In this document: positions 60,901 through 64,000 of the stretch, piece after piece
Layout: each line of letters opens with the position of its first letter
Numbering within the stretch: position 1 is the stretch's first letter
Translations under genes and position numbers: made by a program
Source of the DNA: Coriolopsis trogii
Lineage: Eukaryota > Basidiomycota > Agaricomycetes > Polyporales > Polyporaceae
DNA length: 64,000 nucleotides
Reading direction: 5' to 3'
Assembly: GCA_020543525.1 (NCBI GenBank)
Contig: JAHYIO010000036.1
Span: 1,798,001 to 1,862,000 of the forward strand
The notes under the pieces: model-generated
The model's input: the letters and a program-made list of their open reading frames with translations, nothing else
What the model was told of the DNA's origin: nothing
Database searches by the model: none

Positions 60901-61662
60901 GCCGGTCTACCAGAAGGACAGGTTGTATGTCCAGGCACCGCCCGCCGGTGTGAGCACCGGTCTTGGTTACTTGGGTAATGGATCTGGAGCAGTCATGCCC
61001 ATCGAGGCTCTGGTGAGTGCTTCGTACCGACACCATCTGTCCAAATAGCGGGAGCTAATCTGCATTCGATAGTCCATGCCCGGTAAGGGTAACATCCAGC
61101 TGACGGGTAAGCTCGGTGAGGTCATCCGAGAGAGCGCACAGATTGCACTTTCGTGGGTTAAGAGCCACGCGTACGAGCTGGGCGTCACGAAGTCGCCAGA
61201 CGAGCAGTTCCTCACCGACAGGGACATCCACGTGCACATGCCCGAGGGTAGCATTGGGAAGGAGGGCCCGAGCGCTGGTACCGCACTCCTGTCCGCTTTC
61301 GTCTCTCTGTTCACCAAGACAAAGATCAGCCCCGACATCGGTACGTTCCCTGATCGTGACTCCTCTCTGCGTTATGCTGGTGCTGAGTTCGACACGTTCT
61401 AGCGATGACGGGTGAGATCTCGCTTGTTGGTGTGGTCCTGCCTGTTGGTGGCCTGAAGGAGAAGATCCTGGCCGCCCACCGCGCCGGCATCAAGACGATC
61501 ATCGCCCCGGCAGGCAACCGTCAGGACATTGAGGAGAACGTCCCGGAGAGCGTCAAGACGGGCATCCGCTTCGTCTACGTTGAGGACGTCAAGGAAGTCC
61601 TCCACGAGGTCTTCCGCGGAGAGGCCGTTGCGGAGCGTTGGAAGGACACGCTCTCTCTGTGA
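57960..61662 (+). CDS. PIM1: mitochondrial Lon protease (Pim1)
   Basis: ATP-dependent serine protease of the mitochondrial matrix that degrades damaged proteins and supports mtDNA maintenance. An Arg/Ser-rich presequence ([20 protein letters not shown]...) is followed by a Pro/Ser linker. The Lon N-terminal domain starts at [20 protein letters not shown]. The ATPase part has Walker [10 protein letters not shown], Walker [11 protein letters not shown] and sensor [20 protein letters not shown]. The protease part has [20 protein letters not shown] with the catalytic serine in GPSAG and [14 protein letters not shown] with the lysine. It ends [12 protein letters not shown]. Estimated ~1,080 residues, usual for Pim1. 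A Glu/Pro/Thr-rich insert (about 60630-60800) separates the ATPase from the protease part. About nine exons. The upstream TTG frame is not needed; ATG 57960 is the start. Confidence 0.97.
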
Positions 61663-62302
61663 ACGGCGAGCATTGTAATCCCTTTGCGACCTCTTCGTTG
61701 TTGCTCCATGTTGCGAGTGCTATCTTGCGAACAGTAGCAGATTTGTCCACTGCAATCAGTGACTGTGCCTGTTCAGGACGGGCGGAGCGGTATTGAGTTC
61801 GCTCGACGGGCTATGCGTCAGGAGGAAGGAACTTTACACGTACGTAGTAGTTACCGTTTATCAATCCTAATAGGCATCGCCGTCTCGGTCTAGAGCAGTC
61901 GTTAGTAGAACCTTTACATCCGCATCCGCCACCTGTATATTACTACACCGCACGACGTCGAACCCAGCTCACATTGTATCTCTTTGACCCTGGGTCCCCA
62001 CGCCGCTGTGCTTCTCCGTCGGTGTCGATACACTGGTTGTTCTGACGCAGGATGGAGGACTCCGACGAGTATGTTGCCGGACTGTCGGATCACGCATCCA
62101 CAGAATCCGCTACATGGTTTATAGCAGCGAGTACTATGTACTCTACGTTGCTTCTTGACTGCGAATTGATCATGACAAGAGTCTGGATCCGTGTTATGCT
62201 CTCCAACGTCCTGTAGCCTGCCACAGAGCTCATACTGTGAACGCTTGATATCCCGTTGCGCGATAGTAAGTTGGACCGAACTGCTCGTACTGTACCAGTG
62301 GG
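61663..62302. other. convergent spacer, uncertain last exon of the right-edge gene
   Basis: An open minus-strand frame (61914-62250) could be a further exon of the neighbouring gene through a GTGAGC donor near 62360, but the translation has little protein character. Otherwise it is the Lon 3' UTR. Confidence 0.3.
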
Positions 62303-64000
62303 TCAATAGATGGGTGAGTACATGCAAATGAGCTTCACCAAAACCAGACGGGAAATGCTCACGCAAAACACCAAACCGGTCCAAGTCACAGAAACGCTTT
62401 CTGGATGGTGGCCCTCGGGGTAGACGATCCGGGGACCGGGATAGACGGCGCACGGCAGCTCCGCATTCGCCAGCCGGCCAAAGCTGATAGACCTCACCGT
62501 CGGGTCTCCTCGCAGCAGCGCTTGGAACAAGGTCGCCGCCGCGCCGTCGTCACCGCCGCCTTCACCGTTACCGGCAGCCATATGGGATTGGTATTTGTAC
62601 AACGCGCGTTTCGCAGCCCAATGGTGGAAGTCCAGGATGACGACCTGGCCAGAGCTTTCTTCCCCTCCGTCCTCGCCGTCCTGTATGAGAAGAGGGAACC
62701 TCGAGCCGAAGGGGTCAAGGGAGAGGCCCGGGTACACCCAGGAAGAGTCCAGTAGGAATGCGCCTGAGGGACCCCAGTCGTCCCAATCGATGACGCGAGG
62801 CACCGTCCCATTCTGGTCGTGCGCGTGCGTGCTTGGTGGCGAGGAAAGGAGCCGGCGGATCGTTTCCTGGGATATGATGAGGATGTAGCGGGCATGCACG
62901 GGGATGGAGGTGACTGTGCGCTTTATGACGGAGAAGTACACTGCGACGATGCCGTGACCGGGGGCCATCTCGAACGGCACCGAGCCGCCTGGATGACCTG
63001 GAGTGATCCCGGAGGAGAAGTGGGATAATTCCAGGTCGTTGGTGGCCGGCACGGGAGGTAGGCCCAGCCTGAGCAATGGTTCGTGTTTGGCAGACTGATC
63101 CAAGGACTCCTCGTGAGTTGAACGTGAATACTGATGGACCGAGAGAGAGTTCATGTGGCGAGAGCTGAGAAGGATAAGCCTGTCATCAAGGAATGTAGAC
63201 AGAACCTGCGCATAGTAGGGGCGATGCTGTGTGTGTCAAGTCACATACAAGGCTCAAACCAAGATTGTTCTAGGTGTCGCTTACCCATGTCAGTGAGCCG
63301 GACGTCCAGTCCCATATCTCTATCACGGAGCTATCTCCATTGACGGCATCGGGAGTGGTCGACCATGCGAGATGGCAGCCAAAAATACGCAAGTTATATA
63401 TGTAAGTCATGGTTCCCTGGATGTCTTGGTCGTTTTCTGCGGCTGCGTGCAGCACAGGTTGCGCTGCGTATGGATGCGGAGCTCCAGTTTCCAGTGAAAG
63501 TAGATGGATCTTGAAATGCCTAAGACCATGGTCACATGTGTGGCTTAGCTCACAATTATTTGGTGGGGGTAATGTACCTACCAGGTACCTGGCACCGTCT
63601 CTACGACCGCAGCAAGGTCTTGCGAGGCGTCTACAGTTGCCCGGAGGATGTCCTCGCCTATTCCACGAAGGGAAACAGACCAATGCCTGGTTGAAGCACC
63701 CAACACGGCGCACGCCGGAGTATGTACGACCAGCTCACTCGCGTCGCCGTCCTGAGTGCGAACCATGTAAGACACCGAGCCATCTATCGTCCCTTGCCAC
63801 TCCCACCATCCGTGGGTTTCGTCGGTACGGAGGTGGGTCGCTGTGGTATATGTCGCCGACTCTGGTTGTACTTTTGAGGCATACTGATGGAGCCTGTCGA
63901 GCCTTTCCGATAGGTTTGTGTTGGGAAGTACCCCACGGTTGATCATGCCATGCTCTTCCAAGGCCATGTTGTACTGCAAGCCCACATCTTCCTGTATGAT
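62303..64000 (-). CDS. C-terminal part of an F-box-type protein, cut by the right edge
   Basis: Runs in from beyond 64000, so the N-terminus (where an F-box would lie) is not seen. Readable exons are DVGLQYNMALEEHGMINRGV and LPNTNLSERLDRLHQYASKV, then GWWEWQGTIDGSVSYMVRTQ, IHLLSLETGAPHPYAAQPVL, IFGCHLAWSTTPDAV and VIEIWDWTSGSLTW. Next come LSTFLDDRLILLSSRHMNSL and a long exon with SHFSSGITPGHPGGSVPFEM and FHHWAAKRALYKYQS. Repeated beta-strand blocks with W/D ends suggest a propeller-like domain, as in many Agaricomycete F-box proteins that recruit substrates to SCF ligases. Without the F-box this stays a resemblance. The 3' end is uncertain: the frame stops at 62303, but a GTGAGC donor just before may splice on. 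Confidence 0.45.

Overview
The window is fungal nuclear DNA, most likely from an Agaricomycete (mushroom-forming basidiomycete, plausibly Polyporales). Genes are broken by many 50-70 bp GT...AG introns, the sequence is GC-rich, and several proteins belong to families typical of such fungi (UstYa-like/DUF3328 pair, Agaricomycete seven-helix membrane proteins, Zn2Cys6 regulator). All gene models were spliced by eye from reading frames and splice-site consensus.

Layout. 1-6.6 kb: N-terminus of a gene leaving the left edge, a small alpha/beta hydrolase, a seven-helix membrane protein and an S33 peptidase-like hydrolase. 6.9-15.5 kb: three minus-strand genes, namely XRN1 5'-3' exoribonuclease, a GNAT acetyltransferase and a single-pass membrane protein. 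16.9-20.8 kb: a 43-residue secreted peptide gene with a strong TATA box, two convergent UstYa-like genes and a second, secreted S33 hydrolase. 21.0-25.9 kb: GMP synthase, a broken glutathione S-transferase-like gene and a PrpF-family isomerase. 26.5-30.6 kb: second copy of the seven-helix gene and a large basidiomycete protein. 32.3-40.3 kb: a Whi5/Nrm1-like cell-cycle repressor, about 3.3 kb without a recognisable gene, and a Zn2Cys6 regulator. 42-50 kb: CWC2 splicing factor, TMA46, a SUR7/PalI-type membrane protein, a peroxisomal enoyl-CoA hydratase-like protein and a cytochrome b5-domain protein. 51-57.6 kb: two tail-to-tail large proteins that share a C-terminal module. 58-61.7 kb: mitochondrial Lon protease. 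62.3-64 kb: C-terminal part of an F-box-type protein cut by the right edge.

Most genes are independent housekeeping functions (RNA decay, splicing, purine synthesis, translation factor, mitochondrial proteolysis). The stretch that looks like a functional unit is 16.9-20.8 kb: UstYa-like oxidases act on ribosomally made peptides in known fungal dikaritin pathways, and here a pair of them sits between a secreted peptide gene and a secreted peptidase-like hydrolase. One UstYa-like protein keeps both HxxHC motifs and the other has lost part of each. The intergenic region between the intact copy and the hydrolase carries repeated GATCACAG/CTGTGATC words. This is a hypothesis: the peptide lacks the Kex2-spaced repeats of known precursors.

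Two gene families (seven-helix protein, S33 hydrolase) each occur twice about 15-23 kb apart, which suggests an old local duplication.
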